From Hymenobacter mucosus (GTDB lineage: Bacteria > Bacteroidota > Bacteroidia > Cytophagales > Hymenobacteraceae), in NCBI RefSeq assembly GCF_900188255.1, contig NZ_FZNS01000010.1, forward strand, positions 96,697-160,696: a stretch of DNA of 64,000 nucleotides, in the 5' to 3' direction. A model generated the notes under the pieces. That model did no database searches. It was given only the letters and a program-made list of their open reading frames with translations, and had not been told where the DNA came from. Shown here one piece after another: positions 1-9,800 of the stretch (its first letter is position 1; each line of letters opens with the position of its first letter). A program made the translations under genes and the position numbers.

Positions 1-1
1 A

Positions 2-994
2 GTCGACAACAAAGCCAACGTAACGGCCTTGCTCGAAGCCGCGGAAGATCTGTTAGGCAACAACTATCAGCCGGCCCGGACGCTGTATTTCGTGTTCGGC
101 CATGATGAGGAAGTCGGTGGCCAGCGCGGTGCAAAAGCCGTTGCCCAGCTACTGCAGCAGCGGGGCGTTAAACCAGAATTCGTGCTCGACGAAGGCGGCT
201 TTGTTACTACCGACCGGGTACCGGGCCTGCAGGGAACACCGGTGGCGCTGATTGGCACCGCCGAGAAGGGCTACCTCTCGCTGGAGCTTACGGCGGATCT
301 GGCCGGTGGCCACTCCTCAATACCGGAAGCCGTTACGGCTACGGACCTAGTAGCGCAGGCCCTGGTGACGCTGCGGGGCCACAACTTCCCAGCCCAGTTT
401 ACGCCCTCCATGCAGGATTTTGCTGCCCACATCGGCCCCCGTCTGCCGTTTGTGCAGCGCCTGGCTTTTGCCAACGCCTGGCTGTTGCGCCCGCTGATTT
501 TAAAGACCTACCAGAAAACCGCCAGCGGGGCCGCGGCCGTTCGCACGACCCTTGTACCAACTATCATGCAGGCCGGGGTGAAAGACAACGTGGTGCCCAC
601 CCGGGCCAGCGCCACCGTTAACCTGCGCCTGTTACCCGGTACCAGCTCAGCTGAGGCCGTGGCTCAGGTGCGGGCCCTGCTGCCGGATGCGCGGGTACGT
701 GTAACGCCGGTGGGGACGATATCCGAGCCGTCCCCCGCCGCGCCGACGGCCGCCCTGGGTTACCAGCGCATCGAGCAGGAAATCCGCCGCCAGGTACCGG
801 GCGTGATACCAACCCCTTTCCTGTTCGTGGCCCTCTCGGATTCGCGGCATTTTCAGCCCCTGACCGGCCGCATCTACAAGTTTTCTCCCATGACCAACCC
901 AGCCGGCCTGCACGGGCTCAACGAGAGTCTGAGCCTGGCCAGCTACGAACAGTGCTACGGCTTCTACCGGGGCCTGCTGGGTGCAACAGAATAG
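2..994 (+). CDS. M20 family metallopeptidase (5' end cut by window)
   Basis: The reading frame is open from base 2, so the N-terminus lies outside the window; an in-frame TTG at 29 is not needed as a start. The visible part belongs to the M20 (PM20D1/carboxypeptidase S-like) zinc peptidases. GHDEEVGG carries the catalytic Glu pair, VLDEGG follows, AGGHSSIP is the histidine-bearing dimerisation-domain motif, and SDSRHF near the end is the usual late metal-ligand motif. Such enzymes hydrolyse N-acyl or peptide bonds of small amphipathic substrates. No signal peptide can be judged because the start is missing. It looks like cargo unrelated to plasmid functions. The next gene follows after about 46 bases on the same strand. 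Confidence 0.85.
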   Translation, partial: VDNKANVTALLEAAEDLLGNNYQPARTLYFVFGHDEEVGGQRGAKAVAQLLQQRGVKPEFVLDEGGFVTTDRVPGLQGTPVALIGTAEKGYLSLELTADLAGGHSSIPEAVTATDLVAQALVTLRGHNFPAQFTPSMQDFAAHIGPRLPFVQRLAFANAWLLRPLILKTYQKTASGAAAVRTTLVPTIMQAGVKDNVVPTRASATVNLRLLPGTSSAEAVAQVRALLPDARVRVTPVGTISEPSPAAPTAALGYQRIEQEIRRQVPGVIPTPFLFVALSDSRHFQPLTGRIYKFSPMTNPAGLHGLNESLSLASYEQCYGFYRGLLGATE

Positions 995-1040
995 CGCATC
1001 TCATTTCGGCTCCGCTTGTCCACTTCTGCCTCCTCCAACG

Positions 1041-2210
1041 ATGAAAACCAAAGTTCTACTGCTGCTGATTCTACTCAGCCAGCTGCCGGCCCTGGCTCAG
1101 GTATCGGCGTTCCCGGATTCCGTGGCCTCCCGCCTGGTTAAGACCGCGCCGGTAGTATTCCTGGGGCGCCCGCTCCAGAGTGAGCTGTACTACGATGAAG
1201 CGGCCGATAAAACCTTCATTTCAACCGCCGTGCTGGTGCTGCATGTGCTGCGCGGAGACAGCGTAAAATACGGCACCATCGAGCTAACGGAGGAATCTCC
1301 GGTGCCGCATACCGGCGTGGGTCCTAAGCACTTGTTCGGCAACCGCAAGTACGTCTACAACATGGATGCGCAAATGTACTTCTGCATGCCCTCCCGGATG
1401 CCGCGCAACCCTTACCCCTTTGCCACCAGCAACCGGGCCCGCGTGAGTCCGGCCCGGGTCGGCCCCGGCTTGTCGCCTACTATTCAGTTTCTGACCTCCG
1501 GCGGGGCGGAGCCGACCCGCATTTACGGCCTGGGCCGCGAATTCGCCTCCACTGCCAGCCTGTATCAGCACCTAAGCAAGCTGGGTCGGCTGAACCTGCC
1601 GGATGTGAAGTTTGGCAAGTATCAGCGTCCCTTTACCTACAATGATGGCCGTGAGGCCTGGATTGGCGTCCCTACTTCCCCTGCCAGCAGCCTGCTGGAC
1701 CCACTCACGCCCGAGGAAATCATTCAAGCCCGTAATGGCATCCTGAGCGCTCCGTTCGTTTTCACCGGTCTGGTTGAAAGCTCGACCCGGTTTGAGGGTC
1801 CGGACGGAACGGCCTACGTTTCGGAGCTGGTGCAACCCGTCTGGATTTTTCGCAGTGGTGGCCAGCTGCAGAAAACAGGGTTGATCGAAGTGGTGGAAAC
1901 GGAGGATGCTTACGCCAAGGGCCTGCGCCAGAATGTGCCCGTAGTGTACTTCGCCACCGAAAGCTCACTGCCGGCGAACCCCGCCACGAAAAGCCAGGTG
2001 CTGATGCCTACCATGCGGGCCTATAAAGGTGACCTGCAGGCCAAGATCATGATCGGCAAAGTCGGCACCGTGCTTGGCTACAATGGGTTGTACCAGAGCT
2101 TCACGAGCCCGCAGGAAAGCTGGCAGTACATCAACCGGCTGCCCGGCGTCACGCCTTGGCTGCCGCCGTCGACTCCTGCTGCAGTCACCAGCGCCAAGGC
2201 AACTAAATAA
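1041..2210 (+). CDS. Secreted protein of unknown function (389 aa)
   Basis: The ATG at 1041 is chosen over an upstream in-frame start at 981, which overlaps the preceding peptidase gene, because it puts a clear signal peptide at the N-terminus: MKTK, then a leucine-rich core ending in PALAQ. The mature part is about 370 residues with no motif I recognise. It contains two similar blocks that open with a run of the type APVVFLGRP (residues ~35-43) and APFVFTGLV (~240), suggesting an internal duplication of a beta-rich domain. It could be envelope-associated. The function is unknown. Confidence 0.6.
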   Translation: MKTKVLLLLILLSQLPALAQVSAFPDSVASRLVKTAPVVFLGRPLQSELYYDEAADKTFISTAVLVLHVLRGDSVKYGTIELTEESPVPHTGVGPKHLFGNRKYVYNMDAQMYFCMPSRMPRNPYPFATSNRARVSPARVGPGLSPTIQFLTSGGAEPTRIYGLGREFASTASLYQHLSKLGRLNLPDVKFGKYQRPFTYNDGREAWIGVPTSPASSLLDPLTPEEIIQARNGILSAPFVFTGLVESSTRFEGPDGTAYVSELVQPVWIFRSGGQLQKTGLIEVVETEDAYAKGLRQNVPVVYFATESSLPANPATKSQVLMPTMRAYKGDLQAKIMIGKVGTVLGYNGLYQSFTSPQESWQYINRLPGVTPWLPPSTPAAVTSAKATK

Positions 2211-2289
2211 AGCTCCAGCCGCCGTATGCCTCTATTAAAAAATTTGCAATGATTCCGCTTGCCGGTAAGGCATCACCCCTATTTAGGGC

Positions 2290-2514
2290 GTGACTCAACT
2301 AATTGTCCCGAGCCTAGCAGCCATGGTGGCTGCCGCTCATTTGCTCTTACTGGCCCTGTTTCGCCTCCTGGCGTGGGTCCTACTGAACGCCAGCATGGTT
2401 GCTGCGTTTGTGCTCCTCTGCAAGGCTGTGGCCGCTGTATGTGCCCTGATTACCGCTCTTATCGGATTGGTAATTGCCAGCGACCGGCTACGCCGCCGAT
2501 TTCGACTCTGGTAG
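2290..2514 (+). CDS. Small hydrophobic membrane protein, doubtful
   Basis: This GTG-started ORF encodes 74 residues, almost entirely Leu/Ala/Val, with two predicted membrane segments (about residues 5-30 and 37-63) and a basic Arg-rich tail (RLRRRFRLW), which is a reasonable topology for an inner-membrane microprotein. A strong hairpin follows directly downstream, supporting a transcribed unit. There is no recognisable family. A chance ORF in GC-rich DNA remains possible. Confidence 0.35.
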   Translation: MTQLIVPSLAAMVAAAHLLLLALFRLLAWVLLNASMVAAFVLLCKAVAAVCALITALIGLVIASDRLRRRFRLW

Positions 2515-2532
2515 CAAGTAAGCTACGCCACT

Positions 2533-2568
2533 ACCGCCCCCAAGGTCCACTGCGGCTTTGGGGGCGGT
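2533..2568 (+). terminator. Strong hairpin after the small membrane ORF
   Basis: An 11-bp perfect stem (ACCGCCCCCAA pairing with TTGGGGGCGGT) has a short loop. It lies between the plus-strand small ORF and the convergent minus-strand regulator gene, so it may stop both. The T-run is weak. Confidence 0.5.
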
Positions 2569-2591
2569 GTTGCTTAGGATGGTATGCCACC

Positions 2592-2954
2592 TTACTTAGC
2601 GTCCTCACTCGGGGCCCCGCTTTCCTCATCAACATTCTTCTTGCGCTTGATGCCGTTAGGATGGCGCTTGCGAGGCTCGCGGATAACCAAGGGATCATTG
2701 TGAGTATGCGCCATCAGTTCCGCGGCAATTCGTTCGACGGGTTCGCCCATCCAGTAGGCCAGCCGGTAGATCTCAGCCAGGCTCAGATCCGTCGGCTGCT
2801 CCCGCCGCAGTAAGTACGTCCGGTACGTCATGCCCAATTTCTCCTCGATGGTTCGCACGGGCGCGTTCTTAGCGTCGACCATTTGCGCGAAGGTTCGTGC
2901 AGCCGGCGCCGCCGGAATAGTTTGATCAGGATACTGGGGCGGGGGCTTCGGCAT
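2592..2954 (-). CDS. HTH-like DNA-binding protein, paralogue of the protein at 45474-45797
   Basis: This 120-residue protein has a Pro-rich start, a helical core (RTFAQMVDAKN.., RTIEEKLGMTYRTYLLR, LSLAEIYRLAYWMGE) and a basic tail. The spacing of the core fits a helix-turn-helix of the Cro/C1 type, but assignment to a Pfam family is not certain. It aligns residue for residue over about 70 positions with the product at 45474-45797 (RTFKQMIEAG, RTLQEKLLMAHRTVKK, LSLGDVYRLAHLMGE), so the plasmid carries two copies of the same regulator type. Two 16-bp palindromes lie 75-120 bases upstream of its start and would suit autoregulation. I infer a transcription factor for plasmid genes. Confidence 0.6.
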   Translation of the reverse strand: MPKPPPQYPDQTIPAAPAARTFAQMVDAKNAPVRTIEEKLGMTYRTYLLRREQPTDLSLAEIYRLAYWMGEPVERIAAELMAHTHNDPLVIREPRKRHPNGIKRKKNVDEESGAPSEDAK

Positions 2955-3028
2955 ACGGAAAGATGGCTATTAGTAGCATGTGTGTCAAGGGGTACGTAGG
3001 GTAGTAGTAGCGCTGGTTTAGAGCGATG

Positions 3029-3074
3029 GTTGCTCAAGAGCAACACCCAAAATTAGGGGTTGCTTTTTAGCAAC
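3029..3074 (-). promoter_or_regulatory. Pair of 16-bp palindromes GTTGCT-N4-AGCAAC
   Basis: Two perfect dyads sit at 3029-3044 (central CAAG) and 3059-3074 (central TTTT), exactly 30 bases apart, i.e. about three helical turns. They lie upstream of the HTH-like gene and are a natural operator pair for a dimeric regulator. Confidence 0.5.
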
Positions 3075-3101
3075 AAAAAACCCCGGCCCATCGGGCCGGG
3101 G
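3075..3101 (-). terminator. Terminator of the lipoprotein gene
   Basis: CCCCGGCCC and GGGCCGGGG form a near-perfect stem around a short loop; on the minus strand it is followed by a run of six T. It lies 26 bases past the stop codon of the lipoprotein gene. Confidence 0.75.
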
Positions 3102-3126
3102 TAGTTAAGGCAGCTAGCCATAAAAC

Positions 3127-3573
3127 CTAGGGCATTACGCCCAGCTTTTCGCTCCACTGGAGCGTAGCAGTTCGGTACTGCTGATCCCGGCCACTGGTCG
3201 GCGCGCTGTTTACCTTCTGGCCCTTGAAATCCCCGTCTACGTAGATGGAAAGGGTTATTCTGGTAGCGCTCATACTCTCGGCCGAGAGTGTTAGCAGGCT
3301 GATATCCTTAACGTCCGTGAACTCCTTTTCCCACCGCAGAGTGCCAGCTGCGGTTACCACAGCAACGGCCGCCTGGGCAGGAAAAATATAGCTCACTGTA
3401 TTTAGTGTGGGTGTGCTAGCAGGTGTGCTAAAGGGTTGGTCGGCTTCCGCAACGAACTTTACTGCGTGCTCATTTTTAGCCGGCGTTGGGTCCTCTTCAA
3501 CGGAACCGCCGCAGCTGGTCAACATTGCCCCAACCAGGGCCAGTAATGAGAGAGTACGCAGGAAGGGTTTCAT
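3127..3573 (-). CDS. Small lipoprotein, unknown function
   Basis: The 148-residue product starts MKPFLRTLSLLALVGAML and has a lipobox LTSC, with Cys at about residue 21 followed by GGS, so it should be lipidated and probably exported to the outer membrane. The rest is beta-rich without known motifs. It ends 26 bases before a clear terminator and starts 9 bases past the stop of the upstream minus-strand gene, so the two genes probably share one transcript. Confidence 0.65.
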   Translation of the reverse strand: MKPFLRTLSLLALVGAMLTSCGGSVEEDPTPAKNEHAVKFVAEADQPFSTPASTPTLNTVSYIFPAQAAVAVVTAAGTLRWEKEFTDVKDISLLTLSAESMSATRITLSIYVDGDFKGQKVNSAPTSGRDQQYRTATLQWSEKLGVMP

Positions 3574-3581
3574 GGGAAAGG

Positions 3582-3953
3582 TTAAGGTATAATAACTACG
3601 GGCTTGGCTAAACCGGTGTAAGCATATGGGGCAGGTAGTAAGCCCTGAGGTGCCTTCTGGCGGCGACAGGGCCCACCTTCAGTTACTTCCTCGGGTATGC
3701 TGACGCGGTAGCCGTAGCGCCGGAATATTTTCTGGAAAATACGCAGACGAGCTGTACTGAAGGCGGTACGAATCATCCCCTGAGAGCCTTTAGGCCCAGT
3801 CAGTAGTGCGCGTACAACGGCCTGGGGTAATTCGGCATGCCGGCTGATGGCTGATACGTTCCAGGGGCGCAACGGATCGTCGGTGCGCTCAAACCATTTC
3901 TGCATGTGCTGCCAGTCCTCAGGCTGTTCAAATACTGTGCGGCTTGTGCTCAT
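3582..3953 (-). CDS. Hypothetical protein (123 aa), possibly DNA-binding
   Basis: The start is placed at the internal ATG (MSTSRTVFEQ); a longer form from 3995 would begin too close to the palindrome at 4004. The protein has an Arg-rich helical middle (TAFSTARLRIFQKIFRRYGYRV) and could bind DNA, but I recognise no family. It is followed after 8 bases by the lipoprotein gene on the same strand. Confidence 0.5.
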   Translation of the reverse strand: MSTSRTVFEQPEDWQHMQKWFERTDDPLRPWNVSAISRHAELPQAVVRALLTGPKGSQGMIRTAFSTARLRIFQKIFRRYGYRVSIPEEVTEGGPCRRQKAPQGLLPAPYAYTGLAKPVVIIP

Positions 3954-4003
3954 AAGCAGGAGTGGGCTTAGCCCGTTTTTAAAGTGAACAAACACAGACT
4001 CCT

Positions 4004-4021
4004 GCCATCAGATTTAGTTGC
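4004..4021. promoter_or_regulatory. Imperfect copy of the 18-bp plasmid palindrome
   Basis: GCCATCAGATTTAGTTGC matches the consensus GCRAYTAAATTTARTYGC at 16 of 18 positions. It lies 51 bases upstream of the minus-strand gene that starts at 3953. An AGCAAC hexamer follows at 4029. Confidence 0.45.
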
Positions 4022-4111
4022 ACAAAAAAGCAACATTAATTGTGCCAATGATGCCAAACAGGAGCCTGTGAATGCAATTTATGATGCAATCATTTTAATT
4101 CGCTTATGTTG

Positions 4112-4651
4112 CTATTTATTTTTTGTATAAGCGGACTTACTACCCTTCATTTTGAGTGATTTAAACTGTTTTACGAAATTCTGAGCATCCTTTTTATCCC
4201 AGCTCTTGGCCTCCTCCAACGTGACTTTGCCTAACGGCGCGGAATCTGCCCCATTGGTTACGTACAAATTCTCCGTCTTACCCCGCCGAATACTCCATTT
4301 GGAATCAATCTGATGCGCCACCTTGGCCAGCTCATTTTCAAGGGCCTGCCGGATGCATTGTTCAGCTTGTTCAGCGCTGATTTCATTTAGCAACGGCTGG
4401 GCCTCTCCCTCCGCCGTAAAGTTGAAATACTTCTCATTCCAGAGCAGATACACGACGTTATTCCGATTCATCCCGGCTTCGATAGACTTTTTCTCCCAAA
4501 CGCCCACTTTACGCTTCTCCCGGGCCCGGCCTTTCTCGATGGCTACGATTGCCTGCTCCACCGAAACCGTGAAAGGGTCGCCCTCCAAAAAGTAGAATTT
4601 CTCATCGTAGCGCAGCCAGGCGCCTTTCTCGCCTGTCCCGCTTGTAATCAC
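4112..4651 (-). CDS. Hypothetical protein (179 aa)
   Basis: A GTG start at 4651 lies 21 bases past the topoisomerase stop, so the gene is probably cotranscribed with topA. The product is soluble, lysine-rich and alternates beta-like stretches (WLRYDEKFYFLEGDPF) with helices (SAEQAEQCIRQALENELAKV). The phrase ENLYVTNGADSAPLGKVTLEEAKSW resembles an N-terminal unit of the same type (KFYFLEGDPFTVSVEQA), hinting at a repeated small beta-alpha module. I do not recognise the family. Its codon use is more AT-rich than its neighbours. Confidence 0.6.
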   Translation of the reverse strand: MITSGTGEKGAWLRYDEKFYFLEGDPFTVSVEQAIVAIEKGRAREKRKVGVWEKKSIEAGMNRNNVVYLLWNEKYFNFTAEGEAQPLLNEISAEQAEQCIRQALENELAKVAHQIDSKWSIRRGKTENLYVTNGADSAPLGKVTLEEAKSWDKKDAQNFVKQFKSLKMKGSKSAYTKNK

Positions 4652-4672
4652 CTTGCCTTGCCACTCGCCTAC

Positions 4673-6481
4673 CTAGTGCGCCTTCTTTGGGGCAGGAAGA
4701 TCCACTTCGGCGGCCGTACGCAATTCAGTAAGCCGGTTGTCAAATGCTGGCACTACCTCCGTAAACCGCCGCCGCCCTTCCGCTACCTCATCAAAATCGG
4801 CCTCACATTTGGCCGTAAAATCCAGGTTTACAATGTCGACAAAATAGCGTAGCAGAAAGTCGGTTACCCCATTCCCTCGCTCGGTGGGAACCAGCTTGTT
4901 TTTATCCCCTCCGATGGTTTCCGTACGGGTTTCCTCGCGCAGCTTGCCATCCTCCCATATCAGGGTCTTGGCCTTCACCTTCGTACCGGTAACACTGCCG
5001 TTGGCCACGTACTCGCGGGCGTGAATGGTGCGCAGGGTACTGGCGTAGGTGCTGGGCCGTCCGATCTGCAGGCGCTCCAGTTCCGCCACTAGCGTTGCCT
5101 CATCAAAGCGTCTGGGGGGCTTCTGACTGCGGCCGGCGGCGCGGGCGCGGCGTAGCTCCATCACTTCCCCTTCGCCTACGGGATGCTGCAGGGCCGCTCC
5201 TTCGGCTCCTTCGGCAAGGGCCGCATCTTCATCGACTTCCTCCACGGCTTCCTGATAGGCTTTCCGGTAGCCTTCAAACCGCAATACCCGCACTTTGCTC
5301 TGGAAGGTCAACCCCTCTGGTCCGGGGCGGGCGGCGGCAACTAAAATAGTGGTCTGGTCATACTTGGCATCACTCATCTGCGAGGCCAGTGCCCGGGCAT
5401 AAATCAGCTGGTAAAGCTGCTGTTGGTCGACGGTATCGCCCGCGGTGGCCTGCTCCCAGTGAGTCGGCCGGATGGCCTCGTGAGCACCCTGGCTGCCCGC
5501 TTTCTCCCGGAAGGTGCGCCCACTCCCCCCCACGGCATAATCTACCCCGAATTGCTGGCGGATCTGCGTGGCGGCCTCCTGGCGGGCCTCCTCGCTTAAG
5601 TTGACGCTATCGGTTCGGATATAGGTTATATGGCCGGCTTCAAACAGCTTCTGGGCCAGGTCGGAAACCTGCTGTACGGTCAGCTTCAATTTTTTTACCC
5701 CATCCTGCTGCAGGCTGCTGGTCGAATACGGCGCGGGTGGACTCGTGGCCACTGGCTGCTGCTCGATGCTCAGCACGGCAAAGTCCCGGGCCTGGCTGAT
5801 GCGCTGCAGCAGCTGTCGGGCCTCCTCCTCGGTTTGAGGCGCCTCCCCTACCCAGCGGGCCGGCAGCATTTCGGCCGTCCGCGTCCGGAATACGGCGCTG
5901 ACGGGGTAGGTTTGTTTCCCGCTGAACGCCTGGATGGTTCGCTCGCGCTCAACCACCAGTCGGGTTGCCACGCTTTGCACTCGCCCGGCCGAGTAGCCTT
6001 TGCTTTGAAAGTGCCGGGTCAGCAACGGAGAAATTTCCCAGCCAACCAGCCGATCTACGGCCCGGCGACACTCCTGCGCCGCTACCAGGTGGGTATCAAG
6101 CTTGCGGGGCTGGGCGACGGCCGCCAGAATGGCCGGACCAGTAATTTCCTGGAAAGTGACGCGTTTGGCAGTTTTTACGTCCAGGCCCAGCACCTGGCAC
6201 AAATGGTAGCTGATGGCTTCGCCTTCCCGGTCAGGGTCAGTAGCCAGATAGACGTTCTCGGCTCCTACCTGCCGGACCTTGGCCTTTAGGTTGGCTACCG
6301 TCTTTTCCTTATCGGTATTGATGGCGTAGTGCATCCGGTAGTTGTTGCTCCGGTCGATTCCCAGGTCGCGTAATGGCAGATCCCGGATATGGCCTACACT
6401 GGCCTCCACGTGCCAGCCCTGGGGTAACAGGGCCGTTATCTTTTTGATCTTGTTGGGGCTTTCTACGATCAGCAGGTTCAT
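4673..6481 (-). CDS. topA: DNA topoisomerase I (type IA), plasmid-encoded
   Basis: This 602-residue type IA topoisomerase relaxes negatively supercoiled DNA by single-strand passage. The TOPRIM domain comes first, with VESPNK at residues 6-11 and DPDREGEA at 82-89. SAGRVQSVATRLVVERE spans about 164-180, and the catalytic Tyr is in GHITYIRTDS at about residue 287. The chromosomal enzymes of this group are normally longer (E. coli 865) because of C-terminal zinc ribbons; those are absent here and no Cys-rich tail is seen. Short plasmid TopA/TraE-like enzymes are typical of conjugative plasmids and are thought to help replication or transfer. It stands between two small genes on the same strand, and its ATG at 6481 is the first codon of the conserved VESP domain. 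Confidence 0.93.
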   Translation of the reverse strand: MNLLIVESPNKIKKITALLPQGWHVEASVGHIRDLPLRDLGIDRSNNYRMHYAINTDKEKTVANLKAKVRQVGAENVYLATDPDREGEAISYHLCQVLGLDVKTAKRVTFQEITGPAILAAVAQPRKLDTHLVAAQECRRAVDRLVGWEISPLLTRHFQSKGYSAGRVQSVATRLVVERERTIQAFSGKQTYPVSAVFRTRTAEMLPARWVGEAPQTEEEARQLLQRISQARDFAVLSIEQQPVATSPPAPYSTSSLQQDGVKKLKLTVQQVSDLAQKLFEAGHITYIRTDSVNLSEEARQEAATQIRQQFGVDYAVGGSGRTFREKAGSQGAHEAIRPTHWEQATAGDTVDQQQLYQLIYARALASQMSDAKYDQTTILVAAARPGPEGLTFQSKVRVLRFEGYRKAYQEAVEEVDEDAALAEGAEGAALQHPVGEGEVMELRRARAAGRSQKPPRRFDEATLVAELERLQIGRPSTYASTLRTIHAREYVANGSVTGTKVKAKTLIWEDGKLREETRTETIGGDKNKLVPTERGNGVTDFLLRYFVDIVNLDFTAKCEADFDEVAEGRRRFTEVVPAFDNRLTELRTAAEVDLPAPKKAH

Positions 6482-6584
6482 GCTCAGTTGGGGGGGTTAG
6501 TTGGGGCGGCAGGGAAAAGAAGGCCGCCGGGGGCATGAAGCCAGCCCGACGACCTTCTTGTCTGGAACCTGAAGCCCGCCCCGG

Positions 6585-6830
6585 TTAGGATTTTGATAGC
6601 CAGTTGCAAAGCATCAGGCCGAAGAAGGCCAGTGCGGTGCAACCGATGCGGAATTCCATTTCTTGCCGCCACAAGGCCAGCCGTTCCATCCGGGTGAATG
6701 GGTCGAAAGGCGTATTGCGCCGGCGCTCCATCAGGGCGCGGCCATAATGGTAGAGGTAATACCCGGCAGTGGGAATCCCTCCCAGCAACAGTCCCCAGCC
6801 CAGCAGCACAAGTAGTTCGTAGTTATTCAT
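6585..6830 (-). CDS. Small inner-membrane protein (81 aa)
   Basis: Two membrane segments are visible, at about residues 5-25 (LLVLLGWGLLLGGIPTAGYY) and 60-76, separated by a charged cytoplasmic loop with ERRRNTPFDPFTRMERL. The gene sits between the primase-like gene and topA on the same strand, so it may be part of a mobilisation operon. There is no known family. Confidence 0.6.
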   Translation of the reverse strand: MNNYELLVLLGWGLLLGGIPTAGYYLYHYGRALMERRRNTPFDPFTRMERLALWRQEMEFRIGCTALAFFGLMLCNWLSKS

Positions 6831-6899
6831 ATCAAGAAAAAGTAGAGTGAAAAAACTGAGAATGAACGCTCTGTCTACGGGTGGTGGACGAGTTGAGGT

Positions 6900-9800
6900 T
6901 TAGCTTCGTTCACGTTCCATGGCCGCGCCTGCCGTGGCCCTTTCCTGGGCCACGTCGCGGGCTCCCTGTAGACGAGCGCCCCGGTCCTCGCCATTTTCCT
7001 TCACCTGAATACCGCTGCTGTTGGCCGCTTTATCCAAGGTGTCGTTGATGTGCTGGATGTTGGGGGCTTTGGTATGGTAGCTCACCGGCATTTCGATGTG
7101 ATTACCGACCACTTTGGCTTCCCCGACGATGGCCCCGCCCTTGCTCAACTCGCCCCCGATGGTTTCGGCCCGGGCCTTGCCTTTTTCGGGCGTGTCGTCA
7201 ATTGAAATGATGGCCTGGTTGAATTTACCATTGCGCGGTTCCAGCTCCGGACCGGGCTGCTGGGGCTTTTGCTCCTTGACGACAATGCCCTCGCTTTTCT
7301 CGGCCTGGTCGAGCACCTTGTTCACCTTCTCCAGATTTTCCTGCTGGGTGTGGTAGGAGTAGCGGATAGCCCCTCCCTGGACTCCGTCGTTGCGCTCTCC
7401 ACCGGCACCCACCTGGGCCCCGGCTTTTTGCAGCGCATCCCGAACCGTGGCCGTGCGGTTACGCTCCTCGTCGGTATCCCGAATGAGCACAACGCCCTGC
7501 TGCCACTGCCCCGGCCCCTGCGGGGGTCCGGCAGTATAGCCAGAGGCTGGAGCAACGGCCGTGCCGCTGATGGCTGGCACTTCCCCCCCAAACTGCTTCT
7601 GCCGCTCCCGCTGCTGCTCTAGTGGCTCCTGCAGGCTGACACCAGGCTGTCGGCCTGCAACTTCCAGGGCTTGGGCAATGCCCGCACTTTGCGGGCTTAC
7701 CGCGTAGCTGGCCGTAAAGGTGCTCCGGCTCAACTCCTGGCCTGGGTCCTTCTTCTGCAGCTCCGTCACCGAAGCCCCCTGCTTCTGCAATTCTTCCCGC
7801 AGCTGCTGGGCCCGTTGCTGGCCTGCTTCATCGACTACGCTAATGCCAACGTGCCGGAAGGGCTGCTCGCTGACGCTGGTAGTCGTGGTGGCCACTGCAG
7901 GCTGCTGCACGGGGGCGGCCTCCACAACGCGCTCCGGTGCCCGAACGGGGGCCGGCTCAGCGGCCCGCTCCGGGGTACGTTCCGCGCTGGCGGCCGGGGC
8001 AGCTGCGGGCATTGGCCCGGCCACTTCGCGGGCCGCGCGGTGCGTTTCAATGACCTCCAGCACCTTATCCTGACGAACGGCTGCCGGATGAAAGCTAACC
8101 GTCATTTCCCGGCCCCCGGCTCCGTCCGGAACGGTGCCGCCGATCTGCGCGCCTGCTGTCACCAACTTGGGCACTACAGGCGCCAACTCATCGTCGCGTC
8201 GTTCTCGTAAAACCTGCGTTTTCCAGCCTTCAGCGGGGTAGTAGTCCCTCGTCTGCTGCACCTTCTCGGCCTGATTCATTCCCTGATGCCCGGCTACTGT
8301 TGTTTCACGGGCCGGCTCGGCGCTGCGGGCAGCCTCCGGGGCAAATGAGAGCGACACACCCGGTTCCCGCTCCCGGCGCTCCAGCTCATAGCTTCTTTCC
8401 ATGGCCTGCCCGCCGCGCTCCTTATAAAGCACCGTATCGGCCTGTTGAGCCGTGCGCAACTGCTCCGTTATCTGGGGTAGCTCGGGTTGATCAATACGGT
8501 AGCCAACCATGATGCGCAACTGGTCGCGGCCGGCCAAGTCCCGGTGCGGCTCAATGGCCGTTACGGACGCGCCGGCCTGCTCAAACTCCTTCCGCATCAC
8601 CCGGAGCTTATCGTCATTGTAGCCTACCGCCGCCATGTTAATTTCCGCGTACCGGTAGGGGTGCTCGATGGCGGGGCTACGCTGCTGGTCGTTGGCCAGA
8701 TCAAAAGTCGGTGCTTTCTGCTGGCCGTTGTTCTGCTGCTCGGCCGCGGCGGCCAGCAGAATACCGCTGGTCAGGGCGCGGTCCTCCTGCTCGCGCTGGC
8801 GCTGGGCTTCCGGACTGTTAGCCTGCCGCTGCTGCTCGGCCCGCTGCCGCTGCAATTCCTGCTCGGCCTGCTGCCGGCGTAGCTCCGCTTGCCGGGCTTC
8901 TTCCTGGGCCTGCAGGGCGACCTGCCGCTCCCGCTCCACCGCCGCCAGGGCCTCGCGGGCCTGCTGCTGGCGGGAAGCTTCCTCTACCTCAATGCCCGGG
9001 CTCCGCTTCAGTGCGTCGAGCACATTGGCCACTCCGAGCGGGTTCTGCTCCGTCTGGTAGGCTATCCGCACTTCCTCCCGGACAAAGCCGCTTGGCGCTT
9101 CTAGCCGCCGCTGGTCCTGAATCAAGACCCCATTGGCCCGAAGGTCGTCGAGAATCTGGGGAGTGCGGGTAGCGGCATCCTGGGCCTCCGTCAGCCGCAC
9201 TAAGCCAGCAGCCCAGCCCCCGGCCTCACCCACGGCAATGCGGCGCTCCACGTCGTAGCGGTTGCCGCCGTTTTCACTCATCTGCCGGGTGGCCTCGCTG
9301 ATGGCGCCCAGCCGGGGGTCCTGCAGGTGGAAGCTGACCAGTTGGGTCTGCTCACCCTGCCCCTGCCCAGCCAACGGCACGACAACGCCCCCTGCTTTTT
9401 TGATGGCCTCCGTTTGGTCTTTCAGCTCCGGGCTGCCAGCTGGAGCCGTGCTGGTTACGGCATAGGTAACCCACTCGGCGCTGTTGGAGGGATAAGCATT
9501 ACGCAAGGAATTGACAGCCCGGCCGCCGCCTTGCTCCTCCAGATTGAAGGTATTAGCCGCCAACTGTCGCACCTGGCGGCCCTGGGCGGGTTCTTCCACC
9601 ACAACGCCCGGGCTGCGCTCAGCAGCGCGTAGTACGGCTTCGACGCCGGCCACTGTGGAACCGGGGGTAGGGTCGTATTTGAAGTCGATCTTACGCTCCA
9701 TGATTCCGGTGGCGGCTTCGCGCTGCACGATGTTGCCCACGCCGGCCCCTTCCGCCTTCAGGTCTTTCCAGACCTGCACGGCCCGGTTTTCCTGCCCGGC

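Noticed and set aside
2259..2813. Plus-strand ORF of 184 codons across 2259-2813
   Set aside because: It overlaps the hairpin and the HTH-like gene on the other strand; its protein is Cys/Arg/Pro-rich without structure. A GC-rich shadow.
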